The notes: generated by a model from the sequence alone, not told the origin. 64,000 bases of DNA from Geobacter sp. UBA2189 (GCA_002328035.1 DCVL01000014.1:59125-123124); one strand, 5' to 3'; shown: positions 19,399 through 28,757, counted from the stretch's first letter. Numbers and translations: made by a program.

Positions 19399-19959
19399 TC
19401 AATATGTTCCCAAAAGTCTGTCCAGCATTATGGCAAGAGCTGAACGGACAGGCAAATGATTGTAATCTCCAATACCCTGAATCGGTTCCAGGATATAATC
19501 TACCTTTTCAAAAATCTCGTCAGAAAGCCCCCATCCAGTACCCAGAAGCAGAAGATATTGCTGCTTATCCTGCTGAACCATCTGACGCATGGTTCTAAAC
19601 GAGACTGCTCCGGTTCTTGATGCGGCTCCAGAAGCAATTATCTTCAGCGGCAACGGCGTTGTCTGTCTCATCTCCTCAATAACATCTGAAAGGGTAGGAA
19701 GAGTTTTTATGATTGAGAGCGCTTCACGGCGGTCGGGGTTGTAATCAGCACCCCAGCCCGTATCCCAATGTGTGACAATCCGCTGTACAAGAGCCTGCTG
19801 TTCTTCTGATGGAGTCACAAGATAATAACGTGAAAGACCATATGTTCTGGATGTTCTGGCAATATCATGTATATCCAGATTGGTAAATGCCGTTGTTACT
19901 ACCTGATGATGTTTGTTGTAAACCGGGTAGTGCAACAGTGCAACTGCCAGGTCAGACAT
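19399..19959 (-). CDS. SPOUT-type RNA methyltransferase family protein
   Basis: About 186 residues from ATG 19959, which has AGGAG upstream and overlaps the trmD stop by 8 nt; a longer frame to 20007 has no support. The fold looks like the small RNA-methyltransferase family often found beside trmD in deltaproteobacteria. A conserved LLLGTGWGLS segment and the late GIGDYNHLPVRSALAIMLDRLLG block resemble the knotted SAM-binding site of SPOUT enzymes. The RNA target is unknown. Confidence 0.8.
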   Translation of the reverse strand: MSDLAVALLHYPVYNKHHQVVTTAFTNLDIHDIARTSRTYGLSRYYLVTPSEEQQALVQRIVTHWDTGWGADYNPDRREALSIIKTLPTLSDVIEEMRQTTPLPLKIIASGAASRTGAVSFRTMRQMVQQDKQQYLLLLGTGWGLSDEIFEKVDYILEPIQGIGDYNHLPVRSALAIMLDRLLGTY

Positions 19960-20686
19960 CAAAAACTCCTGTTGAGCGTAAAAAGAGCAACTCTTTATCT
20001 GTAACATTAGCCTGTTTCAAAAGATCCGGCCTGTTCTCGGCTGTACGTATGAGAGCCTGTTCTCTACGCCAGCGTGCAATTTCCGCATGATTTCCGGATA
20101 AAAGCACTTCAGGGACTTTCAGCCCTTTGAATACTGGTGGCCTTGTATACTGCGGGTATTCAAGCAGGCTATCGCTGAAGGAATCGGTTATCGCTGATTC
20201 GTCTGAACCAAGAACTCCAGGGATAAGTCTTGTTACGGTATCCACAATCACCATGGCGGCAAGTTCACCGCCTGAGAGCACATAATCGCCAACAGAGATT
20301 TCCATATCAACGTACTGTTCTCGAATCCGCTCATCAACACCCTCATAACGGCCACAGATTATCAAAAGCCCTGATTTAAGAGATAATTCCTGTGCCAGTC
20401 CCTGCTTAAGAGGCTTGCCTTGGGGTGTTGTTAAAAGAACAGTTGCTTCAGGGTTAAATCTTCTCGCCCCCTCAATACTGGCTGCAAGAGGTTCCGGCTT
20501 CATCAGCATGCCAGCGCCACCGCCGTAAGGAGAGTCATCGACAGTATGGTGGCGATCCAGTGCATAGTCACGAATCTGGTGCAGACCAATCTGAATCAGT
20601 CCCTTATCCTGCCCCCTTCTGATGATACTTTCATCAAACGGCCCCTTGAACATGTCAGGAAAGAGGGTCAGAATATCAAATCTCAT
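19952..20686 (-). CDS. trmD: tRNA (guanine-N1)-methyltransferase TrmD
   Basis: 244 residues. TrmD makes m1G37 in tRNAs reading CNN and some other codons, preventing +1 frameshifts. The characteristic start MRFDILTLFPDMF, DDSPYGGGAGM, the CGRYEGVDERI block and the knot segment GDYVLSGGELAAMV are all present. ATG overlaps the rimM stop (ATGA at 20683-20686). Confidence 0.97.
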   Translation of the reverse strand: MRFDILTLFPDMFKGPFDESIIRRGQDKGLIQIGLHQIRDYALDRHHTVDDSPYGGGAGMLMKPEPLAASIEGARRFNPEATVLLTTPQGKPLKQGLAQELSLKSGLLIICGRYEGVDERIREQYVDMEISVGDYVLSGGELAAMVIVDTVTRLIPGVLGSDESAITDSFSDSLLEYPQYTRPPVFKGLKVPEVLLSGNHAEIARWRREQALIRTAENRPDLLKQANVTDKELLFLRSTGVFDV

Positions 20687-21213
20687 AACTCAAGCAACCC
20701 CTCAAGCGGGGTTATGGTCATTGTTCTTGATTCAATATCCACTCTGGAGATGACGTCATCAATGGCCGGTATGAGGTATTCATGCTTAGTATTTTCATCA
20801 CGCACCAGATAAACGTCGTTAGCACCGGTTTCCATGATATCTCTTATAATGCCAAGAAGCTGACCATCAGTGGTAATTACTTTTAAACCCAGCAGGTCAT
20901 TCCAGTAGTACTCATCAGGTTCTGTTGGCGGAAGCTGGTCTCTTCTTAGTGATAGTTCAGAACCAATAAGCAAGGAAGACTGGTCAATCTCTGTAAATCC
21001 ATCCAGCGTTAACAGTATCTTGCCACTGTGATTAACCGCCTGATTTATGCGAACCTGCCTGCTTTTGCCATCAGGCATGGAAAGCAGGACATCTTTTGCC
21101 TTCTGCAGACTCACAAGATTTCCCGAGTATGAATGAAATCTTATCTGTCCCCTGATACCGTGGGTTCCACTGATACGGCCAACAGGGATCAAGTTGTTTT
21201 GGGAATCATCCAT
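20683..21213 (-). CDS. rimM: 16S rRNA processing protein RimM
   Basis: 176 residues with the RimM N-terminal beta-barrel (VGRISGTHGIRGQIRF) and the C-terminal PRC-barrel (YYWNDLLGLKVITTDG...). RimM helps mature the 30S head together with S19. The start immediately follows the khpA stop, and the end overlaps trmD, so the three are probably co-translated. Confidence 0.95.
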   Translation of the reverse strand: MDDSQNNLIPVGRISGTHGIRGQIRFHSYSGNLVSLQKAKDVLLSMPDGKSRQVRINQAVNHSGKILLTLDGFTEIDQSSLLIGSELSLRRDQLPPTEPDEYYWNDLLGLKVITTDGQLLGIIRDIMETGANDVYLVRDENTKHEYLIPAIDDVISRVDIESRTMTITPLEGLLEL

Positions 21214-21444
21214 CTATTCTATTATCTTCAGGATCGCTTTCTTGTTATCCCGCGTAGCAACGGCATTAAGAAGTGTTCGTATCGCTTTTGCGGTACGTCC
21301 TTCCTTGCCTATAATCCGTCCCATATCTTCTTTGGCCACGGATAGTTTGATAACCAGAGTGTCATCCTCCATCTCTTCAGAGGTAACCACTTTGGAGGGG
21401 TCGTCGACAAGAGCTTGAGCGATGGTTTCGACAAGTACTTTCAT
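21214..21444 (-). CDS. khpA: KH-domain RNA-binding protein KhpA
   Basis: 76 residues from ATG 21444, which has GAGG about 9 nt upstream; a GTG three codons earlier is possible. A single KH domain with the GRIIGKEGRTAKAIRTLL motif binds RNA. KhpA-type proteins sit between rpsP and rimM in many bacteria and pair with a Jag/KhpB-like partner; no such partner is in this window. Confidence 0.93.
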   Translation of the reverse strand: MKVLVETIAQALVDDPSKVVTSEEMEDDTLVIKLSVAKEDMGRIIGKEGRTAKAIRTLLNAVATRDNKKAILKIIE

Positions 21445-21505
21445 CTGGCGCACCTCTACTTGGCAGAGTATCCGGTCTGGCCGGAATGGAACAGGATTGT
21501 TGCTT

Positions 21506-21769
21506 TCAGGCAGCCTGAGTTGTTGTCTTTAGAATGCCTTCCTTCTTTAAAATCTGATTAACAGTATCAGTAGGTTGAGCCCCTTTGTCGAGCCAAGAAA
21601 CAACCTTTTCTACATTCAGCTTGATAACAGCAGGATTTTTTGTTGGATCGTAGTAACCGAGATTTTCAATGAATCGGCCATCACGACGTGCACGTTCATC
21701 CGCTATTACTACCTGATAGAAAGGGCGTTTTTTCGCGCCATGACGCTGTAATCTGATCTTTGTTGCCAT
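21506..21769 (-). CDS. rpsP: 30S ribosomal protein S16
   Basis: 87 residues, typical length. Conserved start MATKIRLQRHGAKKRPFY and the RRDGRFIENLGYYDP block. It follows ffh by 69 bp and heads the rpsP-khpA-rimM-trmD group. Confidence 0.97.
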   Translation of the reverse strand: MATKIRLQRHGAKKRPFYQVVIADERARRDGRFIENLGYYDPTKNPAVIKLNVEKVVSWLDKGAQPTDTVNQILKKEGILKTTTQAA

Positions 21770-21838
21770 TTTTGTTTCCTCCGGCTTTGTTTCTGGATTT
21801 GATTTTATCTGAAATACAAACCTGGTTAAAAGTTGGTG

Positions 21839-23239
21839 TTAACGACCAAAAGGGAACTTTCCTTTGGTCAGGTTTCCAATATTTCCAAGACCACCCATTC
21901 CTGGCAGTCCGCCCATACCCTTCATAAGATTTTTTGGCCCCATCTTTGTCAGCTGTTTCATCATTTTTTGTGCTTCAGTAAAACGCTTAAGCAACAGATT
22001 GATTTCCTGTACAGTGGTTCCACTGCCTTTGGAAATTCTTAATCTGCGACTGCCATTTATTATTCCATGATCTGCACGTTCTGCCGGAGTCATGGAGCGG
22101 ATAATAGCCTCTATCCGTTTCATCTCTTTTTCACTTGGTTGGGCACCTTGCATCTGCTTCATCATCTTGCCCATGCCTGGTATCATGCCCATTAACGACT
22201 CAAGTGACCCCATTTTTTTTAACTGTTGCAACTGAGCCAGAAAATCTTCAAGATCGAACTGGTTTTTCTTCAGTTTCTGGGTTAAACGGGCTGTCTCTTT
22301 TTCGTCAAGGTTAAGCTGTGCCTTCTCAACAAGGGTGAGCACATCTCCCATGCCAAGAATTCGCGAAACCAGACGATCGGGATGGAAAACCTCCAGAGCA
22401 TCCAGCTTTTCGCCAAGGCCAACAAATTTTACAGGCGCCCCTGTTACAGCCTTTATTGAAAGAGCGGCACCACCTTTTGCATCCCCGTCAAGCTTGCTAA
22501 GTATTACGCCGGTTATCTGGAGTCGATCATTGAAACCGTTTGCTACTGTAACCGCTTCCTGACCGGTCATGGCGTCAGCCACAAACAGTATTTCGCGCGG
22601 TTGGGCAGCAGCTTTGATCCGCTCCAGCTCCCCCATCAGAAAATCGTCAATCTGATGTCTGCCTGCGGTATCAAGCAAGACAGTGTCAAAACCGTTCAGT
22701 TCAGCAAAGCGAATAGCAGCAGAAGCTATATCTACCGGATCTTGATCAGCTTTTGAGTCATATACGTCAATATTAAGTTGTCGGCCAACAGTCTTTAACT
22801 GTTCAATAGCCGCAGGACGGTACACGTCTGCAGGCACTAGCAACGGACGACGTTTTTGCTTGCGCAGCCAGCTAGCCAGCTTTCCGCAGGTAGTGGTCTT
22901 TCCTGCACCCTGCAGACCAACCATCATGATTGAAACCGGTGGTTTTGCAGCCAGATCAAGGGAGTTGTCCTGATCTCCGCCCATCAGGGCTATCAGCTCG
23001 TCATGCACAATCCGGATGACCTGTTGACCGGGCGCAAGACTCTGCAGCACCTCAGTGCCTACAGCCTTTTGACGGACATTCTCAACAAAATCTTTTACAA
23101 CCTTGAAATTTACATCAGCCTCAAGCAGTGCAAGGCGTACTTCGCGCATTGCTTCCTTGATGTTGTCTTCAGTCATTACCCCCTGACCACGGAGTTTCTT
23201 GAAGACGGATTCCAATTTATCTGAAAGATTATCAAACAT
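21839..23239 (-). CDS. ffh: Signal recognition particle protein Ffh
   Basis: 466 residues from the ATG at 23239 (MFDNLSDKLE, the usual family start). An in-frame GTG six codons upstream (23257) has a better-placed AGGA and cannot be excluded. N domain, then a GTPase G domain with GLQGAGKTT (about residues 108-116), DTAGR and the TKLD-type KLDGD, then the Met/Gly-rich M domain that binds signal peptides and 4.5S RNA. It is the first gene of the long co-directional operon with rpsP through the HDOD gene. Confidence 0.96.
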   Translation of the reverse strand: MFDNLSDKLESVFKKLRGQGVMTEDNIKEAMREVRLALLEADVNFKVVKDFVENVRQKAVGTEVLQSLAPGQQVIRIVHDELIALMGGDQDNSLDLAAKPPVSIMMVGLQGAGKTTTCGKLASWLRKQKRRPLLVPADVYRPAAIEQLKTVGRQLNIDVYDSKADQDPVDIASAAIRFAELNGFDTVLLDTAGRHQIDDFLMGELERIKAAAQPREILFVADAMTGQEAVTVANGFNDRLQITGVILSKLDGDAKGGAALSIKAVTGAPVKFVGLGEKLDALEVFHPDRLVSRILGMGDVLTLVEKAQLNLDEKETARLTQKLKKNQFDLEDFLAQLQQLKKMGSLESLMGMIPGMGKMMKQMQGAQPSEKEMKRIEAIIRSMTPAERADHGIINGSRRLRISKGSGTTVQEINLLLKRFTEAQKMMKQLTKMGPKNLMKGMGGLPGMGGLGNIGNLTKGKFPFGR

Positions 23240-23276
23240 TTGTGTCAAATGGCTCACTATATCCTAAAAGGAGCAA

Positions 23277-23306
23277 ACTATAGAGATTCAGCTTTGTGTT
23301 TGTCAA
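23277..23306 (-). promoter_or_regulatory. Candidate sigma-70 promoter for ffh operon
   Basis: On the minus strand TTGACA (23306-23301) and TATAGT (23282-23277) are separated by 18 bp, about 30-40 bp before the ffh start. This is a good housekeeping match and explains transcription of the ffh-rpsP-trmD-rplS cluster. Confidence 0.6.
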
Positions 23307-23336
23307 GAATTATCTGTCTGTCAGGAGATATTGCAG

Positions 23337-23927
23337 TTACAGCTTTATTACTGTTCCTGCAGAAAGAAGGTACTCGGCAGTGCTTAGCATATTTGTAACT
23401 TTTCCGACTGCAAGCTGCTCTTTCTTCTGAAAGTAGTCAAGACAGACTCCGCAAGCAAATATCTCTACACCTTTATTCTCAAGCTCTTTAAGAGAGTCAA
23501 GTGATTCACTTCCATTGATTGCAAGGAGAACCCCACTGTTAAGGAGCAGAATCTTGTCAGGCACAGTATCGGTCTCAAGCAATGTGGCTATGAAGTTTTT
23601 GATCAGCAACAGCCCCAGATCATCGGCTCCTTCGCCAAGAATGTCAGAGGTTATAAGCAGTATTTTATCGCCAGTGCTCTGGATTGTGCGCAATGGACTG
23701 CTTTCCTCGTTTTTAGCGTTCGCTTCCTGAATTGTGAGAGTCCAAGTATCACCATCAGCAGTTTCTGCAACCTGGTATCCCCGGTTAGTAGCAAAACGGG
23801 TGACATTGTCACGGGATGCCTTGTCGTTAACCAGCACACAGATAACTTCTGTAGATTGTTCAAGTGCCTTTTTTGTGGATATTACCGGTGCAGGGCAAGG
23901 TTGATTACGGCAATCAATTGTTTTCAT
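23337..23927 (-). CDS. yedF: Sulfurtransferase-like selenium metabolism protein YedF
   Basis: 196 residues. An N-terminal TusA-like domain carries the CPAP motif (Cys11), and a C-terminal DsrE-like domain has the Cys159-Gly-Val-Cys162 pair. This two-domain form is the one named for selenium metabolism and often occurs with selD or selenoprotein genes. It probably handles persulfide or perselenide; no partner enzyme is nearby, so the substrate stays open. Confidence 0.88.
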   Translation of the reverse strand: MKTIDCRNQPCPAPVISTKKALEQSTEVICVLVNDKASRDNVTRFATNRGYQVAETADGDTWTLTIQEANAKNEESSPLRTIQSTGDKILLITSDILGEGADDLGLLLIKNFIATLLETDTVPDKILLLNSGVLLAINGSESLDSLKELENKGVEIFACGVCLDYFQKKEQLAVGKVTNMLSTAEYLLSAGTVIKL

Positions 23928-24018
23928 GGATTTGTGCTCCTTTAAGAATACATTTATTGTCGCGGTATGATTGACAATATGAATTGAAGTTATTTAGTAT
24001 GCCGAAAAGGGGAAAATC

Positions 24019-24297
24019 ATGCAAGACTCATTTACTCTTGCCGGACTGCTGATTGTTGCGTTTCTGGTGAGTATACCCTGTGGATATCTAAGGGAATCTT
24101 TCAGAAAATATACTGTTCCCTGGTTTTTTCTTGTCCACTTGCCTATCCCTCTGGTGGTCTATCTTAGGCATCTTGCTGGTTTTGGCTGGCGCGTTGTCCC
24201 TTTTACTCTCGGTGGAGCCGTTGCCGGGCAGATAGTGGGTGGCTGGTACAAGCGGAGGATTCGTCATGGCAGAAAAGCGCCCAAAAGGCAACCCTGA
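24019..24297 (+). CDS. Small predicted membrane protein
   Basis: 92 residues with about three hydrophobic segments (about 5-21, 31-50, 58-78) and a very basic tail. ATG has AGGGG about 8 nt upstream. Its end overlaps the start of the DUF721 gene by 32 nt in another frame, suggesting coupling. I do not recognise the family. Confidence 0.65.
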   Translation: MQDSFTLAGLLIVAFLVSIPCGYLRESFRKYTVPWFFLVHLPIPLVVYLRHLAGFGWRVVPFTLGGAVAGQIVGGWYKRRIRHGRKAPKRQP

Positions 24298-24739
24298 AAG
24301 AATAGGCAGACTGCTTGCCGGAAAAAGTAAAAGCAATGTTTTGGGATCAAGGTTGAAAGATCTTGAGATCTGGCAGATATGGGACAAGGCGGTAGGTGAG
24401 GCAATTGCCAGACGTGCGAAGCCGTTACGCTTTATTGGCGGTCTGTTGACGGTTGTTGTGTCCGGTGGCCCCTGGATGCAGCAGCTTAGTTTTATGAAGA
24501 TGGAACTTATGCAGAGGATAAATGATCTGTTAGGGGATGAGCGGGTAAGGGAGATAGTTCTTAAGGCTGGTAAGGTTGAATCTGAAAAGGAAAGTCTGGC
24601 GGAAGTGGGATATCATAATCCAAAACCTGTCTCTAAAGAGCAGGAGGTATGGATAAACAGCCAACTGGGTGATGTTGAGGATGATGAACTAAGACAATCA
24701 CTTAGGGCTCTTATGGAGAGACATTATCAACGTTCGTGA
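24266..24739 (+). CDS. DUF721 / DciA-like protein
   Basis: 157 residues from ATG 24266, preceded by GGAGG at the right spacing; an earlier in-frame start at 24239 is less likely. The WDKAVGEAIARRAKPLRFIGG-type core, in several short pieces, is typical of DUF721, which includes DciA, the ancestral loader or activator of the DnaB replicative helicase. Whether this copy is a true DciA cannot be decided without a comparison to other DUF721 paralogues in the genome. Confidence 0.8.
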   Translation: MAEKRPKGNPERIGRLLAGKSKSNVLGSRLKDLEIWQIWDKAVGEAIARRAKPLRFIGGLLTVVVSGGPWMQQLSFMKMELMQRINDLLGDERVREIVLKAGKVESEKESLAEVGYHNPKPVSKEQEVWINSQLGDVEDDELRQSLRALMERHYQRS

Positions 24740-24745
24740 TTTACC

Positions 24746-24781
24746 TGCAGACAACCCGGTGGATATGCCGGATTGTCTGCA
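24746..24781. terminator. Hairpin between convergent DUF721 gene and ettA
   Basis: TGCAGACAA at 24746-24754 pairs with TTGTCTGCA at 24773-24781, and CCGG pairs with CCGG inside, giving about 13 bp with one mismatch and an 8-nt loop. It lies between two converging genes and has no long T-run, so it is a likely bidirectional terminator of moderate strength. Confidence 0.5.
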
Positions 24782-24796
24782 ACAGTTATCGTTAAA

Positions 24797-26473
24797 TTAC
24801 CTTGTCAGTTTACGGTAGGTTATCCGGTGCGGACGATCCGCATCCGTCCCGAGTCTCTTTCTCCTGTCTTCTTCATATTCGGAGTAATTACCTTCAAACC
24901 AGACTACATTCGAGTCCCCCTCAAACGCAAGAATATGTGTTGCTATCCGATCCAGAAACCAGCGGTCGTGTGAGATAACTACAGCGCAGCCGCCGAAACC
25001 TTCAAGCCCTTCTTCCAGAGCCCTCATTGTGTTAACATCCAGATCGTTTGTAGGTTCATCCAGAAGCAGTACGTTGGCTCCGCTTTTCAGAATCTTTGCC
25101 AGGTGAACCCTGTTTCTCTCCCCTCCCGAAAGCATCCCCACCTTCTTCTGCTGGTCTCCTCCGGTAAAATTGAAACGTGCCACATAATTGCGGGCATTTA
25201 CGGTTTGTCTACCCAGCTGGATCATCTCCTGTCCATCGCTTATCTCTTCCCAAAGTAGCCTGTCAGGGTTCAGGCTGTCTCTGCTCTGGTCTACATACCC
25301 AATCTGTACCGTTTCCCCTATCCTGATATTTCCGGTATCCGGTTTTTCCACCCCTGTAATCATACGGAAAAGTGTGGTTTTGCCTGCTCCGTTAGGGCCA
25401 ATAACACCAATAATCCCACCTTTGGGCAGTTTAAAGCTCATTCCTTCAAAGAGCAGGCGGTCACCAAAGGCTTTTCCAACGTTATCGGCTTCAATTACTA
25501 TATCACCCAGACGTGGGCCAGCCGGAATATAGAGTTCAAGCTCTTTTGACTGCTTGTCCACTTCCTGCGATGCCAGTTCTTCGTATTTACTGATACGAGC
25601 CTGTGATTTGGCATGACGTCCCTTGGGAGACATTCTGATCCATTCCAGTTCCCTTTGCAGGGTCTTCCTCCGTTCACTTTCCTGTTTTTCCTCTACAGCC
25701 AGTCTGCCTTGTTTCTGTTCCAGCCATGAGGAGTAGTTTCCTTTCCAGGGGATACCTTCGCCACGATCCAGTTCAAGGATCCAGCCGGCTACGTTATCAA
25801 GAAAGTAACGATCGTGTGTAACTGCGATAACGGTTCCCTGATAACTCTGCAGGTGTTTTTCAAGCCATGCCACGGTCTCCGCATCCAGATGGTTGGTCGG
25901 TTCGTCAAGTAGAAGAATATCAGGTTTTCGCAGCAGCAGGCGGCAGAGGGCAACCCTCCGTTTTTCCCCACCGGACAAAACCCTTATCGCTGTATCGCTA
26001 TCAGGACAACGAAGTGCATCCATTGCAAGCTCAAGTCGGCTGTCGAGATCCCACGCCTCCAGATGATCTAGCTTCTCCTGTAGAATCGCCTGACGGTCGC
26101 AAAGCTTTTCAAAGTCTGCGTCAGGTTCAGAAAACCTGTCTGTGATGCTGTTGAATTCAGCCAGGAGATCAACCGTTTCCTGACACCCTTCCTCTACAAC
26201 CTGACGAACCGTTTTGGATTCATCCAGTGTGGGTTCCTGCTCCAGATAACCTACCGTATAACCTGAAGAAAGCACTGCCTGACCGTTAAATTCGGTATCT
26301 ACTCCAGCCATAATCTTAAGCAGGGTTGATTTGCCAGAGCCGTTCAGTCCAAGCACGCCTATCTTGGCGCCATAGAAATAGGAAAGCGAGATATCCTTTA
26401 TGACCGGTTTCTTGTCATAGAACCTGGATACCCTCATCATGCTGTAGATTACTTTTTTGTCATCAATACTCAC
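24797..26473 (-). CDS. ettA: Energy-dependent translational throttle protein EttA (ABC-F)
   Basis: 558 residues, the EttA length. Two ABC ATPase domains: the first Walker A GLNGSGKST is at residues 42-50, each domain has an LSGGE signature, and the second Walker A is GPNGAGKTT. The linker between them has the basic arm seen in ABC-F proteins. EttA binds the ribosomal E site and gates the first elongation cycle according to ADP/ATP. There are no transmembrane segments, as expected. Confidence 0.94.
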   Translation of the reverse strand: MSIDDKKVIYSMMRVSRFYDKKPVIKDISLSYFYGAKIGVLGLNGSGKSTLLKIMAGVDTEFNGQAVLSSGYTVGYLEQEPTLDESKTVRQVVEEGCQETVDLLAEFNSITDRFSEPDADFEKLCDRQAILQEKLDHLEAWDLDSRLELAMDALRCPDSDTAIRVLSGGEKRRVALCRLLLRKPDILLLDEPTNHLDAETVAWLEKHLQSYQGTVIAVTHDRYFLDNVAGWILELDRGEGIPWKGNYSSWLEQKQGRLAVEEKQESERRKTLQRELEWIRMSPKGRHAKSQARISKYEELASQEVDKQSKELELYIPAGPRLGDIVIEADNVGKAFGDRLLFEGMSFKLPKGGIIGVIGPNGAGKTTLFRMITGVEKPDTGNIRIGETVQIGYVDQSRDSLNPDRLLWEEISDGQEMIQLGRQTVNARNYVARFNFTGGDQQKKVGMLSGGERNRVHLAKILKSGANVLLLDEPTNDLDVNTMRALEEGLEGFGGCAVVISHDRWFLDRIATHILAFEGDSNVVWFEGNYSEYEEDRRKRLGTDADRPHRITYRKLTR

Positions 26474-26543
26474 CGGTTATTTCCCCCTGTTGTTTTTTAA
26501 ATGTTATTCAAACTATTGAGCCTGAATGATTTGAGACCCGGAA

Positions 26544-26825
26544 TTACAGCTCCGTTATCTGGCTTCCGGTTATTTCAACATCCGGCCACCCTTCATATAT
26601 CCAGTCTTCAAGACGATCAAGGGTATTGCGTGCAATTGTCTTGTCAGGGCTTACCGTGACAAAGGCAAGAACGGCAACCTGAGAGTTGTCCTGACGATCT
26701 ACCTCGGCACAAGAAACATTGAATCTGTTTCTAGCCCGACCCAGTATGCTTTTTACAATTCCTCTCTTTTCCTTCAATGAAAAGGCAGGCAGAGACAGGG
26801 CTATTTCAGAACAGAAAATAAACAA
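26544..26825 (-). CDS. DUF503 (YlxP-like) protein
   Basis: 93 residues. Recognised by the SLKEKRGIVKSILGRARNRFNVSCAEVD run (read in pieces) with a ferredoxin-like fold. The start is TTG at 26825: AAGGAG sits 6 nt upstream and there is no ATG in a suitable place. YlxP-type proteins are associated with ribosome-maturation loci, but the function is unknown. Confidence 0.82.
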   Translation of the reverse strand: MFIFCSEIALSLPAFSLKEKRGIVKSILGRARNRFNVSCAEVDRQDNSQVAVLAFVTVSPDKTIARNTLDRLEDWIYEGWPDVEITGSQITEL

Positions 26826-26967
26826 AAAGACTCCTTGGAAGGTAATTCCTCTCTGCTTTTACAATCTTTTTAACAATTAAGGCAAGCCTGTTTCAGGATG
26901 GATATTTTGTAAAATTCATGTTTTTAGGGCGGCTGCAATATTAACACCTAAACATGTTAGCGCTGAT

Positions 26968-28566
26968 TTAGGTGATATTGTCCTCTCGGTATCTGCGACG
27001 GTAGCTGATACCAAGCTTATCCAAGCGTGAGCGTAGCGTGGTCGGGTTTACCCCAAGCAGTTCAGCCGCTCCGCCAGAGCCGTGAATCTTGCCATTCGTC
27101 AAGACAAGCACCTCTTTGATATGCACCGCCATTGCCTCATCCAGATTAAGGGGATACCCCAGCCGACCGTCAATTGTGCTCTGTGGTCTATTCGTACTTT
27201 CGTTGTTCGCCAGAACAGTATCAAAGGTTAATGTCCCGCCACGGTAACGGATCAACTCACGCTCAACCACGTTTTCCAGCTCACGCACGTTGCCTGGCCA
27301 GTCATATTCCACAAGCCGCAGAAGCGCTCCGGGGGCTATGGAAGGTGGGATTGTCATGCCCAGTTCCCTGCTCTTCAGAGCCAGAAAATAACGGGTCAAG
27401 GCCGGAAGATCTTCCTTGCGCTGCCGCACCGGCGGCACGATGATGGGAAAACCGCTCAGCCGGTACCAGAGATCCTCGCGGAAACTCCCTTCCGCTATCA
27501 TACTCTGCAGGTTGCGGTGGGTCGCTGCGATCACCCTCACATTGACAGGGATCGAGCGCTTCCCCCCAATCCTCTCCACCTCGTGATGCTGCAGTACCCG
27601 CAAGAGCCGTACCTGAGCCGCAGGCGGCAGTTCACCGATCTCGTCCAGAAAAATAGTGCCTTTGTCAGCCCGCTCGAAACGTCCCCTGTTCTCTACAACC
27701 GCACCGGTAAAAGCTCCCCGTTCATGGCCGAACAGCTCACTGTCTATCAGACTCTCCGGCAGGGCGCCGCAGTTAACCTTGACAAAAGGGCCGTCCTTGC
27801 GCGGTGAGGAGAAGTGAATCGCATTGGCGATCATCTCTTTGCCGGTCCCTGTTTCGCCCAACAGCAGCACGGTATTGTTCCGCGGCGCCACCTGACGCAC
27901 CATCTCCATCACATTGCGCAGCCCGGTATTAGCGCCGATGATCTCGTCTGCATCTCCCAGCAACTCCCGGTTCAGGAAACGTTTGTCATCCAGCAGGACA
28001 CTCTGGTAGTGCAGCACCTCTTCATGGGCAAGGGCATTGGCAAGGGCAATGGCAAACGGCTTGGCAATGCCTCCCAGCAATTGCGCCTGTTCCTCGCTGT
28101 AGCGCCCCTTTCCTTCAGCACGTAAAGCCAGCCCGCCCAGTAACCTGTCCCTGATGCGTAAAGGAATAATCAGGTCCGAGATCCCTTCAAACTTTGTAAA
28201 CGGCGCAAGACGGCGAAAAATCTCATCCTCTGCATCAACCACAAATGGTTGGGAAAAATTCCGGGCTGCTATCTTCTCCAGCAGCCCTTCCGGCAACGGG
28301 ATAATCTCATCAGGAAGTACGCCGCCATCTCCAACAGCCTGGGCAATCCGCCGTATCGCCCCCAACCGTTCGTCGATAATAAAGAGAGCCAACGAGTTGA
28401 GCGCAATCTGCACCTTCAGGTATTCAAACGTACTGCGTAATGACTCTTTAATATCCAGGCTGCTGCAACTTCTAAGGGTTATCTCTCTAAGAAATTCATC
28501 GTGGTTTACCATACCCTTGTTGCTCACCACGCTTGTTGAGCCTCGCTCTTCCGTTTGTGTCTTCAT
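26968..28566 (-). CDS. GAF-domain sigma-54 dependent transcriptional activator
   Basis: 532 residues. A GAF sensory domain (about 25-180), then a AAA+ domain with Walker A GETGTGKE (237-244), the sigma-54 contact loop GAFTGA (284-289) and Walker B TIFLDEIGEL (304-313), then a Fis-type helix-turn-helix at the C-terminus. The loop is intact, so it should activate sigma-54 promoters in response to a small molecule bound by the GAF domain. The architecture is FhlA/NorR-like; the ligand is unknown. Its own upstream region carries two copies of a 12-bp motif that is also found before the RND operon at 32992, making that operon the likely target (inferred). Confidence 0.9.
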   Translation of the reverse strand: MKTQTEERGSTSVVSNKGMVNHDEFLREITLRSCSSLDIKESLRSTFEYLKVQIALNSLALFIIDERLGAIRRIAQAVGDGGVLPDEIIPLPEGLLEKIAARNFSQPFVVDAEDEIFRRLAPFTKFEGISDLIIPLRIRDRLLGGLALRAEGKGRYSEEQAQLLGGIAKPFAIALANALAHEEVLHYQSVLLDDKRFLNRELLGDADEIIGANTGLRNVMEMVRQVAPRNNTVLLLGETGTGKEMIANAIHFSSPRKDGPFVKVNCGALPESLIDSELFGHERGAFTGAVVENRGRFERADKGTIFLDEIGELPPAAQVRLLRVLQHHEVERIGGKRSIPVNVRVIAATHRNLQSMIAEGSFREDLWYRLSGFPIIVPPVRQRKEDLPALTRYFLALKSRELGMTIPPSIAPGALLRLVEYDWPGNVRELENVVERELIRYRGGTLTFDTVLANNESTNRPQSTIDGRLGYPLNLDEAMAVHIKEVLVLTNGKIHGSGGAAELLGVNPTTLRSRLDKLGISYRRRYREDNIT

Positions 28567-28594
28567 CTGTTATCAGTCCTCCCGCCAAAATACA

Positions 28595-28633
28595 CGATAT
28601 TTCGTAATATATTCATTTCCTCGATATTTCACA
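28595..28633. promoter_or_regulatory. Two candidate activator-binding sites upstream of the sigma-54 regulator
   Basis: CGATATTTCGTA at 28595-28606 and the close copy CGATATTTCACA at 28622-28633 are direct repeats spaced 27 bp start to start. The same motif with the same spacing occurs at 32826 and 32853 before the RND operon. Lying 29-67 bp before the regulator ATG, the sites suggest autoregulation. Confidence 0.6.
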
Positions 28634-28723
28634 ACATCAAAGCAGAAAACAGTCAAAATTGCTAAAATCCGCCATTTCAAGGAAACAGTTTCAAAACGCC
28701 CAATAATCTGCACTATTAATATT

Positions 28724-28757
28724 GAACTGCCAAATAAATGATGTTATTTTGCAGTTC
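28724..28757. promoter_or_regulatory. 14-bp inverted repeat abutting the DUF4143 start codon
   Basis: GAACTGCCAAATAA (28724-28737) and TTATTTTGCAGTTC (28744-28757) match at 13 of 14 positions with a 6-nt loop. The ATG at 28758 follows immediately, with no ribosome site. It is either an operator or an RNA hairpin controlling initiation. Confidence 0.55.

Noticed and set aside
28660..28674. Minus-strand TGGCGGATTTTAGCA as a sigma-54 promoter of the activator gene
   Set aside because: GG and GC are 11 bp apart, not the required 12, so no functional -24/-12 promoter is claimed.
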